Numbered from the stretch's first letter, positions 1-9,408 are shown. The stretch is DNA of 64,000 nt from Ktedonobacter racemifer DSM 44963 (GCF_000178855.1 NZ_ADVG01000001.1:2331481-2395480); one strand, 5' to 3'. Notes: generated from the sequence alone by a model not told the origin. Numbers and translations: made by a program.

Positions 1-36
1 GGGCGTAGCCGCGTCAATAATGGTCTCTTCTTCCAT
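1..36 (-). CDS. 5' end of a gene continuing off the left edge
   Basis: Only the first 12 codons are inside the window, reading MEEETIIDAATP. The ATG lies at 34-36 on the minus strand, with an AGGA-type ribosome binding site a few bases upstream. It follows the FtsX-type permease by about 20 bases on the same strand, so it is probably the next gene of that operon. In such operons this is often the partner ABC ATPase, but too little is visible to say so here. Confidence 0.6.
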   Translation of the reverse strand, partial: MEEETIIDAATP

Positions 37-56
37 AGTTTTCCTCGCTCCTCAGA

Positions 57-1514
57 CTAGTTGTTGCCTTTTCTCAGTACGACTGCAGGTCGGATGCGCG
101 CGACATAGAGCGCGGGAATGACGCTTGTTAAGATTGCCAGACCGATTCCCAACCCCATGATGATGAGCAATGTTTGCCCGTTAAGGGTCACTGTTGATAG
201 GTGAATATCGCCAAGCTGCTGCGTTAATCCCTGGCGAAAGCCCTGGAAGCCACCCTGAAAGCCCTGGAACGATGGACCTCCCTGTGTGCCTTGTGTCGTT
301 GGAGTTCCTCTCGTCATAAATGAGCCTCTGCCAGCTACAGAACCAATATCACTGGATGCAGTGGAGACATCAAACTTCTGTGAGATGATGGGACCAAGTG
401 TCACGAGAAGCACGGTCGCGACCGCCGATGCCAGGACACTGAGGGCCAAGACTTCCGTCCAGAACTGCCCTATTACCTGCCAGTGTGAGGCACCTATTGC
501 CTTGAGCGTACCGATTTCCGCGGTGCGTTCGCGAACGATAACGAAGACCGAGAAGATGATAATCGCGGCCGAGGTAGCTATGGCGACGATGAGCGCCAGC
601 TTGATGCTGTTTTGTGCGGTACTGAGCGCACTAATCGAGCTTGAGTACATTTTGCTCTCGGTGACGACGTTATATTTGCTGCCCAGTGCTGTGCGGATAG
701 TGGTTGCAACGGCGTCTACCTGGTCATAGGTGGTAGCATAGGCCGTAATACTGTCGACGCCACTAACGGCATAAAGCTTTTGCATGGTTGCCAGGGGCAA
801 GGTGAGCGTATTATCGGCTGTGGCTGCGTCCGAGGTGTAGAGTCCAATAACTGTGAGCTTGGTACCCTTGAGCGTAAAGGTTGAACCAACTTTAAGGTTA
901 TTCGTGTCAGCCAGTGTCTTGCTCATGAGCGCGACGTTTGCCGTAGCATCGCTCGTCTGGAGGCCGCGTCCAGAGGTAATTGTAGGTGTGCCACCCTGGA
1001 TAGTGAAATGCGTGGAGCCGCTTGAAATCCCATAAATCGAGGCTGGAATAGTCCTGCTTTGTCCATTAGGCATCTGGACACTGGCGGTCTTCAATTCCTG
1101 ATCGGTGTCGTAGCGCCTCAGGCTCTCCTCGACACTGGTAACACCAGAAACCTTTTTGACCTTATCGATGGCATCAGATGGTATCGGCGTGCTCGCGTTT
1201 TGTGATTGGAACAGATTGAAGCCGCCATTACCACCATTACCACCATTACCACCATTGCCACCGGGGAAACCTCTAGTATTTCCACTGCTGTTATTCCCAT
1301 TATCCTGTGTTTGACTCTGGTTGTCGGTCACATAACTGATGGTAACGCCCGTTCCTACCTCTGAGCGCACTTTGGTAAGTTGCTGCTGCGCGCTACTGTT
1401 GAGGCTGACCATGGCCGCAACAAACATCAAGCTTGCTCCCAGTAGCAAGACGATGAGCAGCAACCGTAGTGGATTCCGTACCACGTTTCGCATACCGCGT
1501 AAGACTATACCCAT
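57..1514 (-). CDS. MacB/FtsX-type ABC transporter permease
   Basis: A 485-residue membrane protein. It has one N-terminal membrane segment (about residues 17-40), a large extracytoplasmic MacB-type periplasmic-core region, and three C-terminal membrane segments (about 305-325, 350-375, 450-475). This is the FtsX layout of permeases that pump peptides, drugs or lipoproteins or that transmit mechanical force. The start ATG has GGAG about 10 bases upstream. Two low-complexity stretches are unusual: an Asn-Gly-Gly repeat near residue 90, coded by a 9-bp tandem repeat at about 1221-1260, and a Gly/Gln/Phe-rich stretch near 410-430. The next gene downstream starts about 20 bases later and may code the ATPase. 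The substrate cannot be inferred. Confidence 0.85.
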   Translation of the reverse strand: MGIVLRGMRNVVRNPLRLLLIVLLLGASLMFVAAMVSLNSSAQQQLTKVRSEVGTGVTISYVTDNQSQTQDNGNNSSGNTRGFPGGNGGNGGNGGNGGFNLFQSQNASTPIPSDAIDKVKKVSGVTSVEESLRRYDTDQELKTASVQMPNGQSRTIPASIYGISSGSTHFTIQGGTPTITSGRGLQTSDATANVALMSKTLADTNNLKVGSTFTLKGTKLTVIGLYTSDAATADNTLTLPLATMQKLYAVSGVDSITAYATTYDQVDAVATTIRTALGSKYNVVTESKMYSSSISALSTAQNSIKLALIVAIATSAAIIIFSVFVIVRERTAEIGTLKAIGASHWQVIGQFWTEVLALSVLASAVATVLLVTLGPIISQKFDVSTASSDIGSVAGRGSFMTRGTPTTQGTQGGPSFQGFQGGFQGFRQGLTQQLGDIHLSTVTLNGQTLLIIMGLGIGLAILTSVIPALYVARIRPAVVLRKGNN

Positions 1515-1636
1515 GCAACTAGTACTCCTTCGTTTTATCCGTTAGCCCGGTGACTGGTTTTATCTTTTTTCCGCTGTTGATCTTTGATGCAAAGCGGCAA
1601 ACCTTCAAAGTACACAGAAACGGGTCACCAACAATA

Positions 1637-1677
1637 CATGACCTTCCTCAACACTGGAGGAATCGAGGAAGGTTATG
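1637..1677 (-). terminator. stem-loop behind the GT39 gene
   Basis: A 13-bp stem (CATGACCTTCCTC pairing with GAGGAAGGTTATG, one G-T wobble) with a 15-base loop. It lies just after the stop of the minus-strand glycosyltransferase and is a plausible transcription terminator. There is no clear T-tract. Confidence 0.5.
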
Positions 1678-1689
1678 AACGATATTTAT

Positions 1690-3969
1690 TTAATGCAACG
1701 AGGAACAGTCATATAGTTGTTGACCGCCCACATCAGAGCCACCACCGGCGGCCGTATTCGATTGCGTAGAACTGGTGCTCCAGAGGCTTGCCTGTACGAT
1801 CGAACAATGCGACTGTACCCAGCCAGTCAATTGTTGATTCTGACCAGCACCTAATAGGCCACCGCCGCCATTCCCCCTCATTTGTCCTGTCCCTGTGGGT
1901 CCGCTCGCCTGAGTCGGAGAAGCATCGGTCGTTGTATTCGGATTACCCGGAGACTGGAGCAGGAAGTAACGTACCGTTCCATCCTTGATCAGCGAGGTCA
2001 ATTGACTCTGGGTTAGAATCGGGTCACTGCCGAGATATCCACCTAAGGCCATTACAGGCTTATTCGTCTGTACAATAATCGACTCGGCAGATGTGGAGCG
2101 AATTGTTGCCAACAAGTAACGGGCCGTTCCTTGATTTGCTGTCAGGTAATCGATCAGCTTTTGATCTGATGCCGCACCTCCTCCCATTCCCATACCACCA
2201 AAACCGGCCGGAGGGCCACCAGCACGACCTTTGGAATCTGTTGAGCTAAATGAACCCGTGCGATATTTGGATGACATACTACCGCCATCAGCGCCTGGAA
2301 AGGCCATCATCCCCCCCATGGTTGAAGGGCCAGCAGTTGGCAACGTTGTATTTTCCGGGTGGAGGGTCGTTGTAAACGACCAGATCGCTGGCGTAATGAG
2401 CAACACAGCTACACCGGCAACGATTGCAGAACGCAACCAGGAATTTGAATTGATGATCAATGTGGGGCGTAGTCGTGCAAAAACGAGTACTGCTGCCGAA
2501 AGTATCGTCAGGATCAATACAATTGGAGATAATACTGTATTCCAACTGTTAGAGGAGGAGAGCAGATAGAGCTGTTCTCCCGCTGTGAGCAGCAGAGCTA
2601 GCGGTAATATCCAACCACGCCAGTCAGCACGCATACGATAATCATTCCATAAGGTGACCAGACCAATCGCTGCAAGTGCAGCGATTGCAGGAGCGATGAT
2701 CACCATGTAATATGTATGAAAGAAGCTGGCGATACTGAAAAAGGTTCCCATTGTTAACAGCCATACTCCCCACAACACACTCGCCTGCAAACGATTATCA
2801 AGAGGGAAGCTGACACGACGTTGCCAGAGCAAAGCCAGGAGTCCCAAAATCGCCATTGGCAAGAGCCAGCTGACCTGTCCACCTAAATCCACGTTAAAAA
2901 ATCGCAATGGACTTGCTGGCCCGCCCCCGTTGAATATGTTCGCCGTACCTCCACCATTGCCCGCTCCTCCACGAAGTCCGTTCGCCGTACCTCCACCATT
3001 GCCCAATCTCCCAGGAAAGGGTGGTTGGGATGTAGACGTCGGTGGTGTAACAGAAGTGCTCCTTGAGTCGGTCGTGCCTGGCTGGGATCCTCCTCCAGCC
3101 TGACTCGTTCCCAGCAAACGTTGAATACCGTTGTAGCCAAGAGTCAAACTGAGTTCGGAATTATCCGAGGTTGAATCAACGTATGGGCGTTGCGAAGCTG
3201 GTACCATATCGACGGCCACAATCCAGGAAAATGACACAATGAGCATGATCAGCGTTGCCAGAACCAGATGGAGTATCCGCTTGCGCCAACTCAATGGTGC
3301 CGTCAACAGGTAGAGCAACCCTAACGCTGGAATGACCAGATAGGCCTCTAATGTTTTGACGTTGAAGCCAAACGCAATCAGGAGTGCCCCGAGCAAAAGC
3401 CAGCGCAAACGGCCGGTCTCAGCCGCTAGACTGACAGCCCAGGTTGCTAACAAAACAAAGAGCACCAGAAGCATATCAAGATTATTATCACGGTTCATCG
3501 CGACACTAATTGGGGTCAGGGCCAGGAAAAGCGCGGCGAGCAAGCCCATGACCGGACCGAATTTACGGCGCACCAGCCAGTAAAGCACGAGCACCGAGAG
3601 GATACCGGCTACGGATTGTGGCAGGATAATGCTGAACCCAGAAAAGCCAAATATGGCTGCACTGGCGGTCTGAATCCATAATCCAAGCGGTGGTTTATCA
3701 ACCGTGACGAAGCCAGCCGGATCAAAGGCGACAAAGAAGAAATTATGCCAGCTATCAAGCATACTTCTGACGGCGGCAGCATAAAATTGGTTTCCATAGC
3801 CATTTTGTTGCTGTTGAAAAAAGTTCAAAAACGCCGCGATGACGACAATCAAAGCTAGCGCGATGCGGTGCCAGGTGCGAGTCGGTGCGACCGTTTCACG
3901 CTGTCCCACATCCTGCGCAGAAGTATCGCCCTGGCGATGCGTTGTGAAAGACATGTTTTTCATTTGCAT
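1690..3969 (-). CDS. GT39-family (ArnT/PMT-like) polytopic glycosyltransferase
   Basis: A protein of about 759 residues with a dozen or so hydrophobic segments. In the first extracytoplasmic loop it carries the family motif Asp-Lys-Pro-Pro-Leu (in VTVDKPPLGLW) and a later AMNRDNNLDML loop. Family members move a sugar from a polyprenyl-phosphate carrier onto lipid or protein outside the membrane. The C-terminal third is a soluble domain rich in Gly and Asn, with a Gly-Asn tandem repeat around residues 325-355, coded by a directly repeated segment at about 2935-3010. I chose the ATG at 3967-3969 because GGGGATA lies upstream; an ATG 15 bases earlier is also possible. It follows a GT2 and a GtrA gene on the same strand, which fits a carrier-sugar synthesis, flipping and transfer pathway. 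Confidence 0.85.
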   Translation of the reverse strand: MQMKNMSFTTHRQGDTSAQDVGQRETVAPTRTWHRIALALIVVIAAFLNFFQQQQNGYGNQFYAAAVRSMLDSWHNFFFVAFDPAGFVTVDKPPLGLWIQTASAAIFGFSGFSIILPQSVAGILSVLVLYWLVRRKFGPVMGLLAALFLALTPISVAMNRDNNLDMLLVLFVLLATWAVSLAAETGRLRWLLLGALLIAFGFNVKTLEAYLVIPALGLLYLLTAPLSWRKRILHLVLATLIMLIVSFSWIVAVDMVPASQRPYVDSTSDNSELSLTLGYNGIQRLLGTSQAGGGSQPGTTDSRSTSVTPPTSTSQPPFPGRLGNGGGTANGLRGGAGNGGGTANIFNGGGPASPLRFFNVDLGGQVSWLLPMAILGLLALLWQRRVSFPLDNRLQASVLWGVWLLTMGTFFSIASFFHTYYMVIIAPAIAALAAIGLVTLWNDYRMRADWRGWILPLALLLTAGEQLYLLSSSNSWNTVLSPIVLILTILSAAVLVFARLRPTLIINSNSWLRSAIVAGVAVLLITPAIWSFTTTLHPENTTLPTAGPSTMGGMMAFPGADGGSMSSKYRTGSFSSTDSKGRAGGPPAGFGGMGMGGGAASDQKLIDYLTANQGTARYLLATIRSTSAESIIVQTNKPVMALGGYLGSDPILTQSQLTSLIKDGTVRYFLLQSPGNPNTTTDASPTQASGPTGTGQMRGNGGGGLLGAGQNQQLTGWVQSHCSIVQASLWSTSSTQSNTAAGGGSDVGGQQLYDCSSLH

Positions 3970-4039
3970 GTGTATTATCCCCATATATGAAAATCAAGCA
4001 ACTATCAGATGCTGCATGCATGAATCATCCAACGTAAAG

Positions 4040-4846
4040 CTATCTTTGCTTCATTCCGTCACGCTTCCATTTGGTCGCATAAGAAAAGAGCTCTCCAAAA
4101 GCACGTAAGATAACGCTGACCTTAGCACCAGTCGCACGACCAGCGCGCCGAGGGAAATGATGAACGCCGATCTCTTTATAGAAATGATGTGTTTGCTTCA
4201 ACTTGTAGAGTAATTCTGCATTGATCATGGCTCCTCGGGTCTCCAGAGGGGATTCGTGGAGCAATTGCGTATGCAGAAGCTTGAATGCACAATCGATATC
4301 ACGGACAGAAACACCCAGCACGAGATGAACAAGAAATTTCCATCCCCAGGCATTCAATTTGCGTATCCAGGTATCCTGGCGATTGAGGCGGTACCCGATC
4401 ACGGCATCATAGGTATCAATAAAGGCGAAAAAGCTACGCAGTTCCTCAATCGCAAACTGTCCATCAGAATCCATAAAGAACGTCAGGCTCTTTGATGCTG
4501 CGGCAAAGCCACTGACGAGCGCTGCCCCATATCCTTGATTGGTGGCATGGTTGATCAGGCGAACCTGAGGATGGACAGCGGAAATCTCGGCAACAAGAGC
4601 CGCAGTCCGGTCCTTGCTGCCGTCATTTATGACGATGATCTCATAGTCGATACCCCAGCGATCAAGCCGAGTGAGCACATCACGTACAGTCATCGCGATA
4701 ACATGTTCTTCGTTATACGCTGGCAACACAACAGAGAGACTATAGGTGGTGTTCAATCTGGTATCAGGGTGTTCTGCGATGGGCTCGGCAGTGGTTACAG
4801 CCGACGCTGAAGCTTGTTTATTGATTTGCTCAAAATGATAAGACAT
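4040..4846 (-). CDS. family 2 glycosyltransferase (polyprenyl-phosphate sugar synthase type)
   Basis: About 268 residues with a GT-A fold pattern: VVLPAYNEEHVI at the N-terminus, the nucleotide-binding IINDGSKD, and the metal site DSDGQF. It lacks the two C-terminal membrane segments of some relatives. It resembles dolichol/undecaprenyl-phosphate glycosyltransferases, which load a sugar onto the lipid carrier on the cytoplasmic face. I placed the start at 4844-4846 because GAGAGGA lies just upstream; an in-frame ATG 39 codons earlier would overlap the upstream gene and gives a non-family N-terminus. The neighbours (GtrA upstream, GT39 downstream) supply flipping and transfer. Confidence 0.88.
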   Translation of the reverse strand: MSYHFEQINKQASASAVTTAEPIAEHPDTRLNTTYSLSVVLPAYNEEHVIAMTVRDVLTRLDRWGIDYEIIVINDGSKDRTAALVAEISAVHPQVRLINHATNQGYGAALVSGFAAASKSLTFFMDSDGQFAIEELRSFFAFIDTYDAVIGYRLNRQDTWIRKLNAWGWKFLVHLVLGVSVRDIDCAFKLLHTQLLHESPLETRGAMINAELLYKLKQTHHFYKEIGVHHFPRRAGRATGAKVSVILRAFGELFSYATKWKRDGMKQR

Positions 4847-4892
4847 AAATTCCTCTCTTCCCCTAGATTGTCTGCTTGCAGAAATCGACGTT

Positions 4893-5390
4893 TCATGGCT
4901 TTTGCACAAAAACCCAGAGACGCATGCCGAGAAACGAAATGGAAGCAGAGACAATGATTGCAAGGACCTTAGAAAGGTTCGTCCAGAGGGTAATGCTTTG
5001 AACGAAAGGATGAGGAAAAGTACGTATCACCCAGACGAGCATCGTATTCACCACCATCCCCAAAAAGGTTGTGCAAGCAAAACGTGTTAATTCGTGCCAG
5101 CTCATGCTCTGCTTATTGCGGAATGTCCAGTACTTATTCAGTAAGAAACTATTGAACGCACCAAAGCTATATGCTACGACGTTATAGGCCAGAATCAACC
5201 AGGTCCGGTTCGTTGGCAACAGCAAGAGGAGAGCATTTAAGGCGAGTAAATCCAGCCCGGTGTTGACACCCCCTACCAGACCAAAGCGTACTACCTGCAG
5301 AGGATGCGTCTTCCAATGTGCAAGTAAGGGAGGCTTGTAGACATCTTTTGTCTCTTGCTGTCTATTGTGAACTTCCTCTGTCTCGATCAA
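4893..5390 (-). CDS. GtrA-like membrane protein (probable lipid-linked sugar flippase)
   Basis: 165 residues with four predicted membrane segments and the GtrA opening motif VRFGLVGGVNTGLD, plus the internal NKYWTFR motif typical of the family. GtrA-type proteins are thought to move polyprenyl-phosphate sugars across the membrane. The start is a TTG at 5388-5390, supported by AAAGGAG with a 6-base spacer. It heads a minus-strand run with the GT2 and GT39 genes, consistent with one pathway for glycosylating a surface component. Confidence 0.85.
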   Translation of the reverse strand: MIETEEVHNRQQETKDVYKPPLLAHWKTHPLQVVRFGLVGGVNTGLDLLALNALLLLLPTNRTWLILAYNVVAYSFGAFNSFLLNKYWTFRNKQSMSWHELTRFACTTFLGMVVNTMLVWVIRTFPHPFVQSITLWTNLSKVLAIIVSASISFLGMRLWVFVQKP

Positions 5391-5843
5391 TAGACACTCC
5401 TTTCACTCGCATTGACAACCAACAAAAAAGTTTTCCGTTCTTTGATATGAGTCAGAGAATCGCGATGGTTTTTCTTAATGTCGATTGGCTTGCTTTTTTC
5501 AAGTTCCCTTCTCGACACATCCAACTATAGCAGGAGCATTATGAAGATCTTATAAAGAAGTCATCAAGATACTGTTTGTTTGCTTATTGCAAGGGTTCGC
5601 AAGTGCCCACGTCGAGCATGCCACAATGCTCTGTCTTTCTTTTCCGCTGTCTTCATACAAACTTTATATTTTTCTTCTATACTAAGCGCAGCGAGAGGAC
5701 CGCATCTTGGCTCTATACGAACGTGCAAAAACTAGTTCGATAAGCTCCAGGCAGTACACAGTTTTGGTCGTTGGTGACGATAGAAAGATAGTAGACCTGA
5801 TCCGCATCTACCCTAACAAGTTCAATGAACTCCAGAAGGAAAT
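5391..5843. other. intergenic region between divergent genes, with a decayed gene-start copy
   Basis: This 453-base gap separates the minus-strand GtrA operon from the plus-strand two-component operon, so it must hold promoters for both. The only structure I can point to is a second copy of the response-regulator start at 5752-5812 (separate entry). No RNA gene was recognised. Confidence 0.6.
5752..5812 (+). repeat. duplicated 5' end of the response-regulator gene
   Basis: These 61 bases match 5847-5907, the first codons of the regulator gene, at 57 of 61 positions; all four differences are transitions. The copy lacks the ATG and changes the acidic Asp-Asp-Asp pocket to Gly-Asp-Asp. The offset is 95 bases, so the copy is out of frame with the gene. 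It looks like a local duplication that left a non-functional stub in the leader. Confidence 0.85.
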
Positions 5844-6551
5844 ATGCAGCACACAATTTTGGTCGTTGATGACGATAGAAAAATAGTAGACCTGATCCGC
5901 ATCTACCTTGAGAAAGAGCGGTATCAGGTCATCATTGCCTCTGATGGGCCCCAGGCCCTGAAACTGGCCCGACAGAAACAACCGAGCCTGATCATCCTGG
6001 ATTGGATGTTGCCAAGCATTGATGGGCTGGATGTCTGTCGTATTCTCCGCGCTGAATGTGACATTCCCATTATTATGTTGACTGCCAGATCGACCGAGGA
6101 CGATAAATTGCTTGGTCTGAATCTGGGAGCTGATGATTACTTGACGAAGCCCTTCAGTCCGCGCGAACTCGTCGCTCGCGTGCGAGTGGTGTTGCGACGC
6201 GCAAGCCAGCAGAAAGAGGATGATCGTCTACCAGCGCTGCGCCTGGGCGACCTCGTTGTAGATTTTGACGCGCATGAAGCCAGGTTGCATAATACTGTCG
6301 TTCGTCTCACCCCCAAAGAGTTCAAACTCCTGGAGACACTGGCAAGGGAACCGGGCCGTGCCTTTAGCCGTGCAGAACTGGTCACGAGGGTCTTTGGCAT
6401 TGACTATGAGGGTTTTGATCGTACCATTGATGTGCATCTTATGAACTTGCGCAAGAAGATTGAGCCTTTCCCTGATCAGCCCATCTATCTACATACGGTA
6501 TATGGAGTTGGCTATAAATTACGAAAAGAGAAAGAGTATGAGGATTCGTAG
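5844..6551 (+). CDS. OmpR/PhoB-family response regulator
   Basis: 235 residues. Receiver domain at 1-120 with the acidic pocket (Asp9-Asp11), phospho-acceptor Asp53 in LIILDWMLP, the Thr in MLTARS and the Lys in YLTKPF. Winged-helix DNA-binding domain at about 130-230, with the wing pattern ending TVYGVGYKL. AGAAGGA lies 6 bases upstream of the ATG. It overlaps the following histidine kinase by 14 bases, so the pair is translationally coupled. The signal sensed is unknown. Confidence 0.93.
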   Translation: MQHTILVVDDDRKIVDLIRIYLEKERYQVIIASDGPQALKLARQKQPSLIILDWMLPSIDGLDVCRILRAECDIPIIMLTARSTEDDKLLGLNLGADDYLTKPFSPRELVARVRVVLRRASQQKEDDRLPALRLGDLVVDFDAHEARLHNTVVRLTPKEFKLLETLAREPGRAFSRAELVTRVFGIDYEGFDRTIDVHLMNLRKKIEPFPDQPIYLHTVYGVGYKLRKEKEYEDS

Positions 6552-7935
6552 TATACGAGTACGTTTGATACTGATGTTCATGCTCGTCGTAACGATAGCG
6601 TTAGGAGCATATGCTGTCTTTGCCAGCCAGATCACGCGAGACAGATTTCAACATTACCTGGATAACGGACAGACTAATGATCAAGGGCTGATCTCTCAAA
6701 TTCAGGCCATTTATCACCAGCACCAGGATGCACAGCGGTTGCAAGCCCTGATTGAGCAAAGCGCGACCCAAAATAAGGTCAGGACGCTTGTAATTAACCC
6801 CAACCAGCTCATTGTCGCCGATTCGGCAAGCAAGCTCGTCGGTCAGACACTGACGATTCCCTTGTTCCTCACGCTTGAAAGCACAAACGCAGGAAAACCT
6901 CCTTTGCCCGAAGCCCCATTTCCACCCGGCAGAGCGGTACGCATTATGTCAACCGATGGGAGAATCGTAGCTTCTGGTCCGCCAGCGCCACTGACGAATA
7001 CAAACTTTATTGATTCTGTGAATCGTGCGCTGGAGCTCGCCGTTCTCGTAGCCGGGTTTGTGGCCTTTATCCTGGCAATTATGTTATCAGGTACCATTCT
7101 CAAACCAGTTCGCGCCTTAACTCGTGCGGCCAGACAATTGGAGCAGGGGAATCTCACGCAGAGAGTGCAGATTCGGAGGCTAGACGAAATCGGCGATCTG
7201 GCACACGCCTTTGATACAATGGCAGATAGCCTGGAGCGTTCAGAGCATCTGCGCCGCCAATTATTGAGCAATATTGCTCATGAGCTACGAACACCGCTCA
7301 CCAATATTCGTGGTTACCTCGAAGCGTTCCAGGACCAGGTGATCACGCCAGATCCCGCAGTCATTGCATCAATCTATGAAGAAGCCATGCTCCTGAGTCG
7401 TATGGTTACAGATCTCCAGGATCTGGCCCTGGCTGAAGCAGGACAATTGCGCCTGCAACGAGTTCACATCGCGCTGGAGGATGTCATCACCAAGGCGATC
7501 AATGCTCTATCCCTTCAGGCAGAGAACAAGAAGATCTCCTTTTCCGCCAATATCGCACCCAATCTGCCATTGGTCGAGGCAGATGCACAACGGGTAGGAC
7601 AAATTATGCGCAATCTTTTGAATAATGCGATCAAATATACGCCTGAGCAAGGGGAGGTTCGGGTGAGCGCACGGGCTCTGCAAAAAGAGATACAGGTGTC
7701 TGTACGAGACAATGGGATGGGCATCGCAGCCGAGCACTTGCCTTATATCTTTAAACACTTTTACCGTGCCGATACCTCCCGTACCCGTGAGACAGGGGGT
7801 AGCGGCCTCGGGCTGGCGATCGTTGAGCAACTGGTATGTGCACATGGTGGGCGTATTACCGTGGAAAGCTATGTGGGACAGGGCACCTGCTTCATATTTA
7901 CCCTGCCTATTGCAAGTTCAAGCAAGGCTATTTAA
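6538..7935 (+). CDS. membrane sensor histidine kinase
   Basis: 465 residues from the ATG at 6538, which overlaps the end of the regulator gene. Two membrane segments (about 8-28 and 165-190) enclose a sensor loop of about 135 residues. A HAMP linker is followed by the H-box SNIAHELRTPL, N-box RNLLNNAIKYT, G1 DNGMGIA, F-box FKHFYRAD and G2 GGSGLGLAI. It should autophosphorylate on the H-box His and pass phosphate to Asp53 of the upstream regulator. An in-frame start 26 codons earlier exists but would lie deep in the regulator gene and has no good ribosome site. Confidence 0.93.
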   Translation: MRIRSIRVRLILMFMLVVTIALGAYAVFASQITRDRFQHYLDNGQTNDQGLISQIQAIYHQHQDAQRLQALIEQSATQNKVRTLVINPNQLIVADSASKLVGQTLTIPLFLTLESTNAGKPPLPEAPFPPGRAVRIMSTDGRIVASGPPAPLTNTNFIDSVNRALELAVLVAGFVAFILAIMLSGTILKPVRALTRAARQLEQGNLTQRVQIRRLDEIGDLAHAFDTMADSLERSEHLRRQLLSNIAHELRTPLTNIRGYLEAFQDQVITPDPAVIASIYEEAMLLSRMVTDLQDLALAEAGQLRLQRVHIALEDVITKAINALSLQAENKKISFSANIAPNLPLVEADAQRVGQIMRNLLNNAIKYTPEQGEVRVSARALQKEIQVSVRDNGMGIAAEHLPYIFKHFYRADTSRTRETGGSGLGLAIVEQLVCAHGGRITVESYVGQGTCFIFTLPIASSSKAI

Positions 7936-7938
7936 AGG

Positions 7939-8195
7939 TATTGTCAACTTATTTATAAAAACGAAAGATGCTGATGATCTATATAAAAAAGCGGTGGAAG
8001 GACAATGAGAAGTGGGAGGTTGGTATAGTGATGCAGACCCGCTTGACTCCAGTCACCCGCGTTTCATTGTTGGAATCGGCCCTGCAAAATGGCACGGTAC
8101 TCCCGAGCACGCAAACGATGTCTTCGTGGTTGGAAATGTCCAGCGATGGGACCAATGGCCGAAAGAAGCGCTATGCCTGTGCGGGCTGATGTAAA
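7939..8195 (+). mobile_element. decayed IS remnant, copy 1 of a shared end
   Basis: It starts with GGTATTGTCAACTTATTT, closely related to the ends at 45105 and 57496. About 75-90 bases later comes a G-rich block (GGGAGGTTGGTATAGTG). Further on is a degenerate reading frame ending in KEALCLCGLM, which resembles the copy at 57496. The frame looks like a worn zinc-ribbon N-terminus of a transposase, but the family is not certain. Confidence 0.45.
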
Positions 8196-8214
8196 GAACT
8201 GCTTGGGATGTGAT

Positions 8215-8440
8215 TGGGGCAGAATGAGGGCGCCCTCATTCTGGTTACCCGTCTTCACAGAATTGCACAACCGAGGAATCAAGGACATCTTTATCGCCTG
8301 TGTGGATGGACTCACAGGCTTACCTGAAGCCATTGAGACGCTCTACCCACACACGCGTCCAGCTTCCATCTGGTGCGCAATTCGCTCAAACCGGAAGAAT
8401 GGAAGCAGGGAATATTGTAGGGCAGACGAGAACCAACGAG
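8215..8440 (+). pseudogene. IS256-family (mutator-type) transposase fragment
   Basis: The frame around 8225-8345 reads VFTELHNRGIKDIFIACVDG, then LTGLPEAIETLYPHT. This is the conserved block after the first catalytic Asp of mutator-type transposases, including the Asp of CVDGL. Both flanks are lost and the following His-rich block is out of frame, so it is only a fossil. Confidence 0.7.
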
Positions 8441-8499
8441 CTTGTCTCGTAAAACGCTTCTGGACAGGAGGGCCTCTACGGAGCCTCAGCAATGGGAGG

Positions 8500-9333
8500 C
8501 TACAAGCCGCCTGGATGAAAGAAGCATCCCCTGTCATGTGTGCGGGGAGTGTCAACCTGTTGTACTTGCTCTATTCTCTCTCTGATGCTGTTGAGAAACT
8601 GTTTTACCTTCTTTTGATCTAATGTTTCGTCACATGTTCCAGCGCGTAAAGCGAGGGCTTGCGTAAGCAGCTCACCATCAGCAACACGTGTTTTGGCCCA
8701 CTCAATCGCATCTACTTTTGATGACCATTGATTCTCTTCAGCAAATCGCCACCCTCGACATGCATTGAGGATACTGGAATAGCCAGCCTCATCATGGTCT
8801 GTATGCCAGCGCAATGAAGTGAGAAGAGCATTGAGTAGCCATGTTCTCGGAATGACCCCAAAGAGTTCGTGAGCATCTGGGCCAAAAATGCTGATACCAT
8901 GTTCTCGTGCAATTGATCGATCGAGGAGAAACCAGTGAAATGATTCATCCTTTGAATCATAGGTGACGTGAAAGCACATTTGAGGACCAGAATTGAGATT
9001 CACTTCAAATCCGGCAGTTGGAGAGGGGATAGTTACTTTCTCTCTACTGTAGAGAACAAATTCACATCCTCGCGTTGGACATGGTAAGGAAGGATGGGCA
9101 AGTAAGGAAGTAATCTGTTCCTTTTCTTCCTGGCTGAGTTGTCGTGCACATACCCCTTGTATATCGATATCGCTTCTACCAACAATAAACCCTCCTAATG
9201 CTGCGGAACCGACTATGTAGACCCCTAATAAATTCCCTTGCAAATAGTTATGAAGTAACTGAACCATTTGCAGAGAGTAGGTTTGAATTTCGGGTGGCAG
9301 GTTCTGCAATCGAGTATCAGGATTGATTGACAC
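8500..9333 (-). CDS. nucleotidyltransferase of the aminoglycoside adenylyltransferase type (DUF4111-like)
   Basis: About 277 residues. The nucleotidyltransferase motif GSAALGGFIVGRSDID is at about 42-57, giving the Gly-Ser and the two metal-binding Asp residues. A helical C-terminal domain follows, with TSLRWHTDHDE and WAKTRV, as in AadA/DUF4111 proteins. Such enzymes move AMP onto small molecules such as streptomycin or spectinomycin, but the substrate here is unknown. I chose a GTG start at 9331-9333 because AAGGAGGT sits 5 bases upstream; an ATG 9 codons earlier has no such site. The last 15 or so residues run into IS debris and may not be native. Confidence 0.75.
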   Translation of the reverse strand: MSINPDTRLQNLPPEIQTYSLQMVQLLHNYLQGNLLGVYIVGSAALGGFIVGRSDIDIQGVCARQLSQEEKEQITSLLAHPSLPCPTRGCEFVLYSREKVTIPSPTAGFEVNLNSGPQMCFHVTYDSKDESFHWFLLDRSIAREHGISIFGPDAHELFGVIPRTWLLNALLTSLRWHTDHDEAGYSSILNACRGWRFAEENQWSSKVDAIEWAKTRVADGELLTQALALRAGTCDETLDQKKVKQFLNSIRERIEQVQQVDTPRTHDRGCFFHPGGL

Positions 9334-9408
9334 TTGACACCTCCTTGGATGAGTACACACAAGCGTTTCCTATCTCGCACCCAGATGCCTGAGAAGTTCT
9401 AGCTAGCC

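Noticed and set aside
1221..1260. A short array of regular repeats that might suggest CRISPR.
   Set aside because: The unit is only 9 bp, without spacers, and codes Asn-Gly-Gly in frame within the permease gene.
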